64,000 nt of DNA from NCBI RefSeq assembly GCF_026343945.1, contig NZ_JAPKNJ010000003.1, positions 620,001 to 684,000 of the forward strand, read 5' to 3'. Under the pieces are notes generated by a model that saw nothing but the letters and a program-made list of their open reading frames with translations, ran no database searches and was not told the origin of the DNA. Position numbers and translations under genes: made by a program. The stretch comes from Kaistia algarum. Its GTDB lineage: Bacteria; Pseudomonadota; Alphaproteobacteria; Rhizobiales; Kaistiaceae. This document shows positions 39,763 to 49,863 of this stretch, piece by piece; position 1 is the first letter of the stretch; each line of letters starts with the position of its first letter.

Positions 39763-40680
39763 TCACACCTTCTCGACTTCGGGTCGCCCGAGCAGGCCTT
39801 GCGGCATGAAGATGAGCACGATCGCCAGAATGGAGAACGAGGCGACGTCCTTGTAATCCATCGAGAAATAGCCGGACCAGAACGTCTCGATCAGCCCGAT
39901 CAGCAGGCCGCCGAGCACCGCGCCGGGGAGCGACCCGATGCCGCCGAGAACCGCGGCCGTGAAGGCCTTCACGCCAGGCGTGAAGCCGTCGGAGAAGTTG
40001 ACGACGCCATAATAGGTGAGGAACAGCGTGCCGGCGACCGCGGCCAGCGCCGCGCCCATCACGAAGGTCAGCGAGATCGTGCGGTCGACGTTGATGCCGA
40101 GCAGGGCGGCCATCTTGCGATCCTGCTCGCAGGCGCGCTGTGCGCGGCCGAGCGATGTCTTCTGGACGAGATACCAGAAGGCGGCCAGCAGCACCGCGGT
40201 CACGACCCAGATCAGGATCTGCTTGTAGGAGATCGTCGCGGCAAAGCCGTTGCGATCCATCAGGGTGATCGTGCCGGACAGCACCGGTGGCATCGGCTTG
40301 TTGCGCGGCCCCTGCGCGATCTGGATGAAGTTGGAGAGCACGATCGACATGCCGATCGCGGAGATCAGTGGCGCCAGGCGGAACGAGCCGCGCAGCGGTC
40401 GATAGGCGACACGCTCAATGGCCCAGCTCAACAGGCTCGTCAGAACCATCGCGATCACCAGCACGATGATCAGGCTGAGAATGATCGACGAAATGCCCAG
40501 GACGGTGGTCAACAGCAGGAAAAATATCATTGCGATGAAGGCCGACACCATGAAAACGTCGCCGTGAGCGAAGTTCACCATTCCGATGATGCCGAATACC
40601 ATCGTGTAGCCAATGGCGATCAAGCCGTAAATCGACCCGAGCGTAATGCCATTGACCAATTGCTGTAGGAATACTTCCAT
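39763..40680 (-). CDS. livH: Branched-chain amino-acid ABC transporter permease LivH
   Basis: A 305-residue permease with about eight helices, the typical N-terminus [20 protein letters not shown] and the conserved [18 protein letters not shown]. The cytoplasmic loop carries [18 protein letters not shown]. It is the first gene of the livHMGF operon. The 287 bases upstream to the MFS gene hold its promoter region; I see no clear operator there. Confidence 0.94.
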   Translation of the reverse strand: MEVFLQQLVNGITLGSIYGLIAIGYTMVFGIIGMVNFAHGDVFMVSAFIAMIFFLLLTTVLGISSIILSLIIVLVIAMVLTSLLSWAIERVAYRPLRGSFRLAPLISAIGMSIVLSNFIQIAQGPRNKPMPPVLSGTITLMDRNGFAATISYKQILIWVVTAVLLAAFWYLVQKTSLGRAQRACEQDRKMAALLGINVDRTISLTFVMGAALAAVAGTLFLTYYGVVNFSDGFTPGVKAFTAAVLGGIGSLPGAVLGGLLIGLIETFWSGYFSMDYKDVASFSILAIVLIFMPQGLLGRPEVEKV

Positions 40681-40967
40681 ATGCAGAGGTCCCCGGTGCA
40701 GCCATCTTATTTCTTTTCGGAGGTCCGTGCGTGAGCCAGCCTCTCGTTGTTCCTTTGGCTTAGCAATTCGGCAGGCACAAAACAACAGCAGTTGGTCGTA
40801 CGAATCGGTTCAACGGGCTTTCAAGCAAACATCATAGGATTAGCGTCGACGGCCGGGTTCTCCCTGCAGAATGCCGTGTTGGAGCGGACCAAGCGAGAAG
40901 AGTCGCTTCGGAGATCGAGTCCGGAACGGCTCATAAAGTGCTGGAAATGATAGGATATATGCCGGCC

Positions 40968-42284
40968 TCAGGCCGCGGCTTTCGTCTCGTTGGCGCGCGG
41001 ATCAAGGGCGATGGCTTCCGGGGTCGCGCTCCGCAGTGGCGGGATCGACTGGAACGCGTCGCGTGGTACTTCGCGGGTTGGCGGCCGGCGCGTCAATCGG
41101 AAAGCCGTGTAGCCGATCAGCACGACATGCACGATCCCGCAGAAGGTGAAGAGGCCTTGCGGACTGAGCCATTCCATGGCGAAAGCGCCGATGATGGGCC
41201 CGATCATCGTGCCAATGCCGGAGAGCAGTAGCAGGCCGCTGGCGATCTTCACGAAATCGTCCGGCGCGGCGTAGTCATTGGCATGGGCCACGGCCAGGCC
41301 ATACATCGGATAGACCATCCCGCCGAACAGCGTCACGAGGCCGATCACGACCCAGGAATTGGTGGGCGCGAGCAGGGAGATGGCGACGCTGACGACGATG
41401 GCGGCGGCGGCGACCCCGATCAGGACGTAGCGGCGGTCGAAGCGGTCCGACAGGCGGCCGAGCGGTACCTGCGTGATCGCGCCGCCGAGAACCGCGCCGC
41501 TCATGACCAGGGCGATCGCCTGCGTCGGCAGTCCGATCTTCTGGGCATAGACCGCCCCCAGCGTTCCGAAAGCGCCGTTCACCATGCCCACCAGGAAGCA
41601 GGCGACGCCGGCGACCGGCGAGTTGGCGAAGATCACCCGAAGATCCAGCTTGGTTGCCTTGAGCGGGCGCGGGGTCTGTGCGGTCGAGAGTGCCGAGGGC
41701 AGGATGGCGAGCGAATAGAAGATCGCGCCGAGGACGAAGAAGAAATAGCCTTCGGTCGGCGCGGTCGCGATCAGGAGCTGGCCGGCGGTCGAGGCACCGA
41801 AATTCACCATCTGGTAGATCGAAAAGATCGTGCCGCGGTTCTCGCGTGTCGCGCGCTCGTTGAGCCAGCTCTCGACGATCATGGCTGCGCCGGCGAAGCA
41901 GAAGCCCGAAAAGGCTCTGAGCCCGATCCAGGCCCAGGGCGATACGAACAGTAAATTCAGGAGGATCGCGACGCTGGCGATCGACGCCATGACGCCGTAA
42001 GCGCGCACATGCCCGACGCGGCGGACGATCTTCGGCACGATCAGGCAGCCAAGGACAAAACCGACCGCCCATCCCGTGCCGATCAGGCCGAGTTCGGTGG
42101 TGGTAAATCCCTCGATCGATCCACGTATCGGCAGCAATAATCCGTGAATACCGCCGGCGACGAGAAGCAGGGCCGATCCCAGAAGGAGAGCGGCAATGGG
42201 AAATAGCTGTAGAGCCATGATGTGTGGAGCGCCGGAGGGCGAGACGTTGAAATTGCCGCTTCCGTTCTTCTCCGTTTGCGCCAT
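40968..42284 (-). CDS. MFS transporter
   Basis: A 438-residue major-facilitator protein with twelve hydrophobic segments. The motif between helices 2 and 3 is degenerate (GCLIVPKIVRRVGHVRAYG), and the second half begins after about residue 215 with a short central loop. It resembles the YcaD-type subgroup of unknown substrate. A hydrophilic N-terminal stretch of about 20 residues precedes helix 1. It is a single gene between the uracil-DNA glycosylase and liv genes. Confidence 0.87.
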   Translation of the reverse strand: MAQTEKNGSGNFNVSPSGAPHIMALQLFPIAALLLGSALLLVAGGIHGLLLPIRGSIEGFTTTELGLIGTGWAVGFVLGCLIVPKIVRRVGHVRAYGVMASIASVAILLNLLFVSPWAWIGLRAFSGFCFAGAAMIVESWLNERATRENRGTIFSIYQMVNFGASTAGQLLIATAPTEGYFFFVLGAIFYSLAILPSALSTAQTPRPLKATKLDLRVIFANSPVAGVACFLVGMVNGAFGTLGAVYAQKIGLPTQAIALVMSGAVLGGAITQVPLGRLSDRFDRRYVLIGVAAAAIVVSVAISLLAPTNSWVVIGLVTLFGGMVYPMYGLAVAHANDYAAPDDFVKIASGLLLLSGIGTMIGPIIGAFAMEWLSPQGLFTFCGIVHVVLIGYTAFRLTRRPPTREVPRDAFQSIPPLRSATPEAIALDPRANETKAAA

Positions 42285-42353
42285 GTCGAAAAGATGGCAC
42301 TGCGAGAAAAATTGTACTGAATCGAGGCGTTTGCCACGATTTTCGGCAGTGCT

Positions 42354-43169
42354 TTAGCCGCCTTGGCCGTCGAGGGCGGCGCGAAGGGAGAGGAGATCGC
42401 GCCAGACGAGACGCTTCTGCAGCGGCTGGCGCAGCAAATAGGCCGGATGCAGCGTGGCCATGGCACGAATCGACCGCTTGCCAGTGTCATAGCTGTGCCA
42501 TTGGCCGCGGAGGCGCAGAATGCCTTCCGTGGTGGCGAGCAGTTCCTTCGCCGCCGCTCCGCCGAGGCAGATGAGAAAATCGGGATCGGCGAGTTCGATC
42601 TGGCGCTCGATGAAGGGCCGGCAGATCGCCGTTTCCTGTGGGGTCGGCGTGCGGTTGCCGGGCGGGCGCCAGGGCACCACATTGGCGATGTAGACATCGT
42701 CGCGTGACAGTCCGATCGCAGCCAGCATGCGGTCCAGCAACTGGCCGGAACGGCCGACGAAGGGAACGCCCTGCAGATCCTCCTCGCGGCCCGGCGCCTC
42801 GCCGACCAGCATGACGCGGCCGGCAGGGTTGCCGTCGGAAAAGACGAGCGATTTGGCGGTCAACTTCAACGCGCAGCCTTCGAAGCCGGTTAGCGCCTCG
42901 CGCAGCGCTTCCAATGTCGGGGCTGCGTGCGCCAGCGCACGGGCGGCGCGATGGCCCAGTTCGGGATCGGGTGGCGCTTCGGCCGCCTGAAGCGTGACCG
43001 GGCGGGTAAGCTCGGCCGGTGCTGCCGCGGGTGGCTGCGCCATCGGGCGAGGTGGCGCCAGCCGGTCGGTCGGCTCTTCCTCCACGGCCACGTCGACGCC
43101 ATTGGCGACGTACCATTCGAGAAGCGCTGCGATCGCGTCGCGCGGCATGGGGGAAGTATCGGGGGACAT
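42354..43169 (-). CDS. Uracil-DNA glycosylase, family-4-like, two Fe-S cysteines missing
   Basis: A 271-residue DNA-repair glycosylase. Motif A GEAPG is at 123-127 and motif B HPAYLL at 241-246, as in family 4. Of the four cysteines that bind the [4Fe-4S] cluster in classical family 4, only two remain: the CxxC pair is F96-E97-G98-C99, and the CRPP site is W167-R-P-P, leaving Cys99 and Cys183. An N-terminal Pro/Ala-rich extension of about 90 residues precedes the domain. Iron-sulfur binding is therefore doubtful. ATG 43169 leaves 60 bases to the divergent sorbosone-dehydrogenase-like gene. Confidence 0.9.
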   Translation of the reverse strand: MSPDTSPMPRDAIAALLEWYVANGVDVAVEEEPTDRLAPPRPMAQPPAAAPAELTRPVTLQAAEAPPDPELGHRAARALAHAAPTLEALREALTGFEGCALKLTAKSLVFSDGNPAGRVMLVGEAPGREEDLQGVPFVGRSGQLLDRMLAAIGLSRDDVYIANVVPWRPPGNRTPTPQETAICRPFIERQIELADPDFLICLGGAAAKELLATTEGILRLRGQWHSYDTGKRSIRAMATLHPAYLLRQPLQKRLVWRDLLSLRAALDGQGG

Positions 43170-43228
43170 CGGCGTTGTTGTCACTCGGGCCACACGCCCT
43201 ATCTCGATCCTAACGCCCTGCCGAACGA

Positions 43229-44572
43229 ATGACAAAACAGGAACAGCCCGTGAAATCCCGATTGTCCCCGTTCCTGGCGCTCCTGGCCCTTATCCCTTTG
43301 CCCGCTGCCGCCGATGTCCTAACCGGAACCGCCGCTTTTGGAGATTGGGGCGCCGATCGGCCCGGCGTCGAACGGTGGATCCGTCCACAGGATCTTCCCT
43401 TGCCGATGGCGACGCAGTCGGTCGCCGTGACCGCGAACGTCGTCAAGCGTCCCACGGGCGGGAAGCCGCGCGTCCCGCCGGGTTTCGACGTGACGCTGGC
43501 CGCCGAAGGGCTTGCTGGTCCGCGCACGCTCCGGACGGCACCGAACGGCGATATCTTCGTCGCCGAGACACGTGGCGGGAAGGTCAGCGTGCTGGTCTTC
43601 GGGGCTGATGGCAAAGCGACGCACGAGGCTTTCGCGAGCGGCCTGAACCGGCCCTATGGCCTCGCCTTCTACCCGCCCGGCCCCAATCCCAACTATCTCT
43701 ACGTCGCCGAGACCAACCGCGTCATCCGTTTCCCCTACCGCGCAGGGGACCGGGTTGCGTCCGGGGAACCCGAAGTCATCGTTTCCGGCCTGCCCACCGG
43801 AGGCCATTCGACGCGCGATATCGCCTTCTCGCCGGACGGCAAGCAACTCTTCATCGCCGTCGGATCCTTGTCCAATGCCGGCGACGGAGTCTCGGGCGAG
43901 CCGCCCGGAGGCATTGCCGCGTTCGAGCGGAAATTTGGCGTGGGCGCAGCCTGGGGCAAGGAAACCGGGCGGGCTAGCGTGCTGACGGCCGATCCCGACG
44001 GCAAGAATCTACGCCATTTCGCCAATGGCATCCGCAATTGCTCGGGCGTTTCCATCCAGCCGGCGACCGGCGCGCTCTGGTGCGCGACCAATGAGCGGGA
44101 TGGCCTCGGCGACAATCTGCCGCCCGATTTCGTCACTCGCGTTGAGGATGGGGCCTTCTACGGCTGGCCGTGGTTCTATACCGGAGCCAATGTCGACCCA
44201 CGCCATAAAGGCGAGCGAGGCGATCTCGCCGGCAAGGCGACCACACCCGATGTGCTGATCCAGCCGCACTCCGCGCCGCTCGGCCTCGCCTTCTACGAGG
44301 GCGATTCCTTTCCGGCCGAATATCGTGGCGACGCCTTCCTCGCCTTGCATGGGTCGTGGAACCGCAGCGGACCCACCGGCTACAAGGTCGTGCGCGTCCG
44401 CTTCGAGGATGGCAAGCCGACCGGCGCCTACGAGGATTTCATGACCGGCTTCGTCCTGTCGCAAAAGGCGGTGTGGGGCCGGCCCGTCGGCGTCACAGTC
44501 GGCAAGGACGGAGCGCTCTATGTTTCGGAGGATGCCGGGGGCTCAATCTGGCGGGTCCAGCCGCTGCCTTGA
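43229..44572 (+). CDS. Sorbosone dehydrogenase / PQQ-dependent sugar dehydrogenase-like protein
   Basis: A 447-residue exported beta-propeller protein. A signal peptide ([17 protein letters not shown]) is followed by propeller blades with typical segments [32 protein letters not shown] and [17 protein letters not shown]. The family includes L-sorbosone dehydrogenase and soluble glucose dehydrogenase-like enzymes, usually PQQ-linked and periplasmic. Many members are of unproven substrate. No PQQ synthesis genes are in view. Confidence 0.85.
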   Translation: MTKQEQPVKSRLSPFLALLALIPLPAAADVLTGTAAFGDWGADRPGVERWIRPQDLPLPMATQSVAVTANVVKRPTGGKPRVPPGFDVTLAAEGLAGPRTLRTAPNGDIFVAETRGGKVSVLVFGADGKATHEAFASGLNRPYGLAFYPPGPNPNYLYVAETNRVIRFPYRAGDRVASGEPEVIVSGLPTGGHSTRDIAFSPDGKQLFIAVGSLSNAGDGVSGEPPGGIAAFERKFGVGAAWGKETGRASVLTADPDGKNLRHFANGIRNCSGVSIQPATGALWCATNERDGLGDNLPPDFVTRVEDGAFYGWPWFYTGANVDPRHKGERGDLAGKATTPDVLIQPHSAPLGLAFYEGDSFPAEYRGDAFLALHGSWNRSGPTGYKVVRVRFEDGKPTGAYEDFMTGFVLSQKAVWGRPVGVTVGKDGALYVSEDAGGSIWRVQPLP

Positions 44573-44731
44573 GCCGCTATGCTCTCGATCGCGGGTCTCG
44601 GACGCTGACGAGTGGCGGATAACGCCGAAACGTGCCGCCCAGTGATAGTTTTGTGACAGGAACGGGCTGCGATCGTTGCATGCTGCGTAGGGCTCTTCTA
44701 AAGAGGCGACATCCGAACGAGCGAGCCATTG

Positions 44732-46393
44732 ATGACCGAGCATCCGGATCTTCCCCAACGCGAGGCGATGGAGTTCGACGTCGTGATCGTCGGCGCCGGG
44801 CCCTCGGGTCTGGCCGCCGCCATCCGGCTGAAGCAGCTCGATCCCGATATTTCCGTGGTCGTCGTCGAGAAGGGCTCCGAGGTCGGGGCGCATATCCTGT
44901 CGGGGGCGGTGATCGACCCCGCGGGTCTGGACGCGCTGCTGCCGGAATGGCGCCGCGAGGACGATGTCCCGGTGAAGACGCCCGTCACCGAAGACCGCTT
45001 CCTGTGGCTGGGGCCTGCGGGCGGCGTTCGGCTGCCGAATTTCGTCATGCCGCCGCTGATGTCGAACCATGGAAATTTTGTCGTCTCGCTGGCCAATCTC
45101 TGCCGCTGGCTCGCCAGCAAGGCCGAGGCGGTGGGCGTCGATATCTATCCGGGCTTCGCGGCAGCGGAGCTGCTGCGCGACGATACCGGGGCGGTCGTCG
45201 GCGTCGCGACCGGCGATATGGGCGTTGGCCGCGACGCGGAGCCGGGGCCGAACTTCCAGCGCGGCATGGAGCTTCGCGGCAAGTACACGCTACTCGGTGA
45301 AGGCGCGCGCGGTTCGCTGGCCAAGGAGGCGATCGCCGCCTTTGGCCTTGCCGAGGGGCGGGAACCGCAGAAGTTCGGCATTGGGCTCAAGGAGCTATGG
45401 CAGGTCGACCCGTCTCGCCACCGGCCGGGCCTTGTCCAGCATTCCTTTGGCTGGCCGCTGGGCAATGGAACGGGCGGCGGCTCGTTTCTCTATCATTTCG
45501 AGGACAACCAGGTCGCCGTCGGCTTCGTGGTGCACCTGAACTACCAGAACCCCTATCTCTCACCCTTTGAGGAATTCCAGCGCTTCAAAGCCCATCCGTT
45601 GATCGCGCCGGTGTTCGAGGGTGGGCGGCGCATCGCCTATGGCGCGCGGGCAATCACCGAGGGCGGCTGGCAGTCGGTTCCGAAGCTGACCTTTCCCGGC
45701 GGCGCGCTGATCGGCTGCTCGGCCGGCTTCGTCAATCTTCCCCGCATTAAGGGCAGCCACAACGCGATTTTCTCCGGCAAGATGGCGGCAGAGCATGTCG
45801 CTACCGCGTTGGCCGAGGGCCGGTCGGGCGACGAGATTTCGGGTTTCGAGGAAGGCTGGCGTGGTTCGGCCATCGGCCGCGATCTCAAGCGGGTTCGCAA
45901 CGTAAAGCCGCTCTGGTCTCGCTTCGGCACGGCGCTGGGCGTCGCGCTCGGCGGCGTCGACATGTGGGCGAACACGTTCGGCCTTTCGCTGTTCGGTACG
46001 CTGAAGCACGGAAAGTCCGACGCGGCGGCTACCAAGCCCGCCGCGCAGTTCCGCCCGATCGATTATCCGAAGCCGGATGGCGTGCTGACCTTCGATCGTC
46101 TCTCCTCGGTGTTCCTGTCGAACACGAACCATGAGGAAGACCAGCCGGTGCATCTGAAGGTCGTCGATCCGGCCTTGCAGAAATCATCCGAGCACGACGT
46201 CTATGCCGGCCTGTCGCAACGCTACTGCCCGGCTGGCGTTTATGAGTGGATCGAGGAGCCGTCAGGACCGCGCTACCAGATCAACGCGCAGAACTGCGTC
46301 CACTGCAAGACCTGCGACATCAAGGACCCGAACCAGAACATCGTCTGGACGACGCCGGAAGGGGCAGGCGGACCGAATTATCCGAACATGTGA
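44732..46393 (+). CDS. Electron transfer flavoprotein-ubiquinone oxidoreductase
   Basis: A 553-residue membrane-associated FAD/[4Fe-4S] enzyme that passes electrons from ETF to ubiquinone, linking acyl-CoA and amino-acid dehydrogenation to respiration. The FAD fold GAGPSGLAAAIRL is near residue 19. The C-terminal cluster domain has YCPAGVYEW and NCVHCKTCDIKDPNQNI, giving the four Cys. ATG 44732 is used; a TTG sits immediately before it. The etfAB genes are not in this window. Confidence 0.97.
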   Translation: MTEHPDLPQREAMEFDVVIVGAGPSGLAAAIRLKQLDPDISVVVVEKGSEVGAHILSGAVIDPAGLDALLPEWRREDDVPVKTPVTEDRFLWLGPAGGVRLPNFVMPPLMSNHGNFVVSLANLCRWLASKAEAVGVDIYPGFAAAELLRDDTGAVVGVATGDMGVGRDAEPGPNFQRGMELRGKYTLLGEGARGSLAKEAIAAFGLAEGREPQKFGIGLKELWQVDPSRHRPGLVQHSFGWPLGNGTGGGSFLYHFEDNQVAVGFVVHLNYQNPYLSPFEEFQRFKAHPLIAPVFEGGRRIAYGARAITEGGWQSVPKLTFPGGALIGCSAGFVNLPRIKGSHNAIFSGKMAAEHVATALAEGRSGDEISGFEEGWRGSAIGRDLKRVRNVKPLWSRFGTALGVALGGVDMWANTFGLSLFGTLKHGKSDAAATKPAAQFRPIDYPKPDGVLTFDRLSSVFLSNTNHEEDQPVHLKVVDPALQKSSEHDVYAGLSQRYCPAGVYEWIEEPSGPRYQINAQNCVHCKTCDIKDPNQNIVWTTPEGAGGPNYPNM

Positions 46394-46447
46394 GGGCGCC
46401 GCGCGCCACCGCGATGATTCCGAAGGTCGGAACCTCGAATCGGCTCG

Positions 46448-47233
46448 CTATGTGAGCAGAAACTCCAGCACAGTCCGATTAAACGCTTCCGGTTGCTCGA
46501 CATTGGTGAGGTGCGCGGCCTTGCGGATCACCTCTAGCCGGGCGCCATCGATCGTAGCGACCCATTCGCGGGTCTTGTTCGGCTGCACCCCGGGGTCCGA
46601 ATCGCCGCAGAGTACGAGGGTCGGCACCGGGATCAGTTCCAGATCGTCGCGAAGGTCCATCTCCGCTAGTGCCTCGCAGCAGGCGGCATAGCCGGCATTC
46701 GACGTTCCGAGGATCATCGCGCGGATGCGTGCGACCGTCTCCGGGTTGCGGGCGCGGAAATCGTCGGTGAGCCAGCGCCCGACGACAGCGTCGACCAGCG
46801 CCTCGACGCCTTCATTGCGTGCCGTATTGGCGCGTCCTTCCCAGACATCGCGAGGCGCGAGGTGGGGGGCAGAGGAAGAAATGACAATCTTTTCAACGTG
46901 TTCGGGCGAATTGGCCCCGAGCCACGCCGCTGTCATGCCGCCCTTCGACATGCCGACGATATGGGCGCTCTCGATGTCGAACGCCTCCAGCACGGCGCGG
47001 GCGTCGCGGCCGAGCCGGTCGATCGTGTAGGGCATATCCGGGATGTCGGACTGGCCATGGCCGCGATCATCGAAGCGAATAATCCGGAAATGTTCAGAAA
47101 AGGCCGGGGTCTGGCCGTCCCACATGGCGTGGTCGCTACCCAGCGCATTCAGGAAGAGAAGGGGTGGCTTTCCGTTGTCCGGCGCGGCCTCCACATAGAG
47201 ACCAATCCCGTCGTCCATCGTGATCCGTGGCAT
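46448..47233 (-). CDS. Alpha/beta hydrolase, 3-oxoadipate enol-lactonase (PcaD)-like
   Basis: A 261-residue alpha/beta hydrolase. The nucleophile elbow is VGMSKGG with Ser in GxSxG, the oxyanion region is FLNALGSDHAMWDGQ, and the late Asp and His are in VLCGDSDPGV and KAAHLTNVEQP. These segments match PcaD, which opens 3-oxoadipate enol-lactone in the protocatechuate branch. No other pca gene is nearby, so the pathway assignment is tentative. ATG 47233 follows a GAGGACGGGG stretch. Divergent from the MoxR-like gene. Confidence 0.8.
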   Translation of the reverse strand: MPRITMDDGIGLYVEAAPDNGKPPLLFLNALGSDHAMWDGQTPAFSEHFRIIRFDDRGHGQSDIPDMPYTIDRLGRDARAVLEAFDIESAHIVGMSKGGMTAAWLGANSPEHVEKIVISSSAPHLAPRDVWEGRANTARNEGVEALVDAVVGRWLTDDFRARNPETVARIRAMILGTSNAGYAACCEALAEMDLRDDLELIPVPTLVLCGDSDPGVQPNKTREWVATIDGARLEVIRKAAHLTNVEQPEAFNRTVLEFLLT

Positions 47234-47387
47234 ATGCCCGTTCCCCGTCCTCTTTCCGGCTTTCGCTTCCACTCGTGGATCCAGACCAATCCCACCGAGT
47301 TTCCCCCATGTCACCATGGGCGGCGGCCGCGTCAAGCGGTATAAGCGACGATAGCGGCGTGATGGAGCCGTCGTATCTGTCGGGAGC

Positions 47388-48320
47388 ATGGAAACAGGGA
47401 TGTCGGAAGCGGCCATGCCGGACTCGATCGACGCAGTGATCCGCCTTCTGGCCGAGGGTGGCTATCTGGCTGACCGCTCGCTGGCGACAGTCGTGTTCCT
47501 GTCCCTTCGTTTGGGCCGACCTCTGTTTCTCGAAGGTGAGGCGGGCGTTGGCAAGACCGAGATCGCCAAGGTCCTGGCCACGCAGCTCGGGCGAAGACTC
47601 GTGCGTCTTCAATGCTATGAGGGGCTCGACGTCGCCTCCGCTGTCTATGAGTGGAACTACGCGGCGCAGATGGTGGAAATCCGGGCCGCCGAGGCTGGCG
47701 GACTGGCGGACCGGGACCGGCTGGTCGCCGATGTCTTTTCGGAGCGCTTCTTGATCGAGCGCCCCTTGCTGGCCGCCTTGCGGGACGATGCAGCTGGGCC
47801 GCCCGTGCTGTTGATCGACGAACTCGACAGGGCCGACGAGGCGTTCGAGGCCTATCTCCTTGAAATCCTTGCCGATCATCAGGTAACGATCCCCGAGCTT
47901 GGTACCATCAAGGCGTCTCGCCCGCCGATCGTCGTCGTCACGACCAATCGAACGCGCGAAATCCATGACGCGCTGAAGCGGCGCTGCCTCTATCATTGGG
48001 TCGATTATCCCGACGAGGCGCGCGAACTGGCGATTCTTCGCGCCAAGGTGCCCGGCGCCGGCGAGCGGCTGTCGCGCGAGATCGTCGCCTTTGTGCAGGC
48101 GCTGCGGCGGCTGGACCTGTTCAAGAAGCCGGGCGTTGCCGAGGCGATCGACTGGGCGGCGGCGCTGGTGGAGCTCGACCAGATCGCGCTGGAGCCGCGC
48201 ATGATCGGCGATACGCTGGGCGTTCTCCTTAAATATCAAGATGATATCGCAAGGCTCGATGCGAGCCGTGTGACCGCCTTGCTGCGCGAGACGCAAGCGA
48301 GCCTGGAGGCGGCGGCGTGA
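47388..48320 (+). CDS. MoxR-type AAA+ ATPase, CoxD-like
   Basis: A 310-residue AAA+ ATPase. Walker A GEAGVGKT is at 50-57, Walker B is VLLIDELDRAD, and sensor 1 is VVTTNRTREI, followed by the arginine finger ALKRRCLYHWVDYP. This is the CoxD subgroup of MoxR ATPases that, with CoxE, matures the active site of carbon monoxide dehydrogenase and related molybdenum hydroxylases. It is the first gene of a five-gene operon. Several in-frame ATGs (47388, 47400, 47415) are possible starts; the first is given. Its stop overlaps the coxE-like GTG. Confidence 0.88.
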   Translation: METGMSEAAMPDSIDAVIRLLAEGGYLADRSLATVVFLSLRLGRPLFLEGEAGVGKTEIAKVLATQLGRRLVRLQCYEGLDVASAVYEWNYAAQMVEIRAAEAGGLADRDRLVADVFSERFLIERPLLAALRDDAAGPPVLLIDELDRADEAFEAYLLEILADHQVTIPELGTIKASRPPIVVVTTNRTREIHDALKRRCLYHWVDYPDEARELAILRAKVPGAGERLSREIVAFVQALRRLDLFKKPGVAEAIDWAAALVELDQIALEPRMIGDTLGVLLKYQDDIARLDASRVTALLRETQASLEAAA

Positions 48321-49516
48321 GCCCGGATGATTCCGGCGCGTTTCTGGCGGACAACATCGTCCGCTTCGGCCGCATGCTGCGCCGGGCAGGATTGCCGGTT
48401 GGGCCGGATCGGATCGCCGAAGCGGTCCGCGCGACGGAACTGGTCGGGATCGCCTCGCGGCAAGACTTCAGGGCCGCCCTGGGAGCGACGCTTCTGTCGG
48501 GCCATGATCAGGAGGCCGTGTTCGATGTTGCCTTCGGCCTCTTCTGGCGCAGCGGTCATCTGGAGGCGCCCGTTCTCGCCCAGAAGCCGCCATCGTCGAA
48601 ATCCGGCCCGCTAGCTGAGCCGCCTCTGCCCGGATCGGCGCGCGCTGTATCGGCCCTCTTCGATTTCGCTGACACCGAATCGCCGGAGGAACCGACCGAG
48701 CGACAGCTTCGCCTTGCCGTTTCCTCCGCCGAGGCCCTTCGCCGGCGCGACTTTGCCCAGATGAGCGCCGATGAGGTCCGGGAGGTCGAGCGGGTCGTTG
48801 CCAGCATGCGGCTTCCCGACGACGAGCGACCGACGCGGCGGCGGGTAGCGGCGCGGCGCGGCGAGATTGATCCGCGCCGAACCTTTCGCCTCGCCCTGCG
48901 GAGCGGCGGCGAACTTATCTTGCCGGCTTACCGAAAGCGGGCGGAACGGCCGCCGCCGGTGGTCGCGCTGCTCGATATATCGGGGTCGATGAGCGCCTAT
49001 AGCCGGATCGTGCTGCATTTCCTGCATGCGCTATCAAGGCATCGTCGGGTCGAGACCTTCCTGTTTGGAACCAGGCTTACCAATGTCAGCCGCCCGCTGC
49101 GGCAGCGCGATGCGGATGCGGCGCTGGCCGCCTGCTCGGCTTCGGTCGCCGACTGGTCCGGCGGAACGCGGATCGGCGCGGCGCTGGCCGAGTTCAACCG
49201 GCTGTGGTCTCGGCGCGTGCTGGGGCAGGGCGCGATCGTGCTGCTCGTCACCGACGGCCTGGAGCGGGAGGACGTCGAGGCCCTCGCCGCGGAGGCCGAC
49301 AAGCTGCAACGTTCCTGCCGGCGCCTCGTCTGGCTGAACCCGCTGTTGCGCTATGACGGCTTCCAGGCGAAGGCGCGGGGCATTCGGGCCCTGCTGCCCT
49401 ATGTCGACGAACTGCGCTCGATCCATTCGCTCGGTTCCGTCGAGGGGCTGGTGCGCGCCCTATCCAACGATAAGTCCGGCGAAGCCGATCCGCGACGTTA
49501 TCTGGCTGCCGCCTGA
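48317..49516 (+). CDS. VWA domain protein, CoxE-like
   Basis: A 399-residue von Willebrand factor A protein of the CoxE/DUF58-type group. The MIDAS motif DISGS appears in VALLDISGSMSAYS near residue 220, and the later metal residue is in VLLVTDGLERED. The N-terminal helical half (about 1-150) is typical of CoxE. It is the partner of the MoxR ATPase upstream and starts by GTG overlap. In Oligotropha CoxE is needed for full activation of the Cu-Mo centre; by analogy it acts in Mo-enzyme maturation. Confidence 0.87.
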   Translation: MSPDDSGAFLADNIVRFGRMLRRAGLPVGPDRIAEAVRATELVGIASRQDFRAALGATLLSGHDQEAVFDVAFGLFWRSGHLEAPVLAQKPPSSKSGPLAEPPLPGSARAVSALFDFADTESPEEPTERQLRLAVSSAEALRRRDFAQMSADEVREVERVVASMRLPDDERPTRRRVAARRGEIDPRRTFRLALRSGGELILPAYRKRAERPPPVVALLDISGSMSAYSRIVLHFLHALSRHRRVETFLFGTRLTNVSRPLRQRDADAALAACSASVADWSGGTRIGAALAEFNRLWSRRVLGQGAIVLLVTDGLEREDVEALAAEADKLQRSCRRLVWLNPLLRYDGFQAKARGIRALLPYVDELRSIHSLGSVEGLVRALSNDKSGEADPRRYLAAA

Positions 49517-49528
49517 GGAGATGATTCT

Positions 49529-49861
49529 ATGACCCTGCTTGGAACTGACGATCGCGACCCGCTGTCGATCGCCGAAGCTTGGCTTGCCGAAGGCAGGGCG
49601 GTGGCGCTGGCGACCGTCGTCGAGACCTGGGGCTCGGCGCCGCGTCCGGTCGGCAGCCATCTGGTCGTCGATGGCGAGGGCCGGTTCGAGGGCTCGGTCT
49701 CGGGCGGCTGTGTCGAGGGCGCCGTGGTCGGCGAGGCTGCCGAGGTGCTCGCGGAAGGAAAGCCGCGCCTGCTGGAATTCGGTGTGGCCGATGAGACGGC
49801 CTGGCGGGTCGGCCTTTCCTGCGGTGGCCGCATCCGGATCTATGTCGAGAGGGTGGGCTGA
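49529..49861 (+). CDS. XdhC/CoxI N-terminal domain protein
   Basis: A 110-residue stand-alone XdhC_CoxI domain. The family motifs ATVVETWGSAPRPVGSHLVV and GSVSGGCVEGAV, with the Cys of SGGCVE, are intact; a second Cys is in LSCGGRI. Normally this domain is fused to a Rossmann domain in one XdhC chain; here that part is the next gene. XdhC binds molybdenum cofactor, helps sulfuration and hands it to the apo-enzyme. ATG preceded by GAGGAGATG. Confidence 0.88.
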   Translation: MTLLGTDDRDPLSIAEAWLAEGRAVALATVVETWGSAPRPVGSHLVVDGEGRFEGSVSGGCVEGAVVGEAAEVLAEGKPRLLEFGVADETAWRVGLSCGGRIRIYVERVG

Positions 49862-49863
49862 TC

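Noticed and set aside
38381..39856. 491-codon plus-strand frame opposite livM
   Set aside because: Very charged, low-complexity translation antisense to a well-conserved permease; typical shadow frame.
46405..46447. Short inverted repeat TTCCGA-AGG-TCGGAA between the ETF-QO and hydrolase genes
   Set aside because: Only a 6-bp stem with a 3-base loop and no T-run; too weak to call as a terminator.
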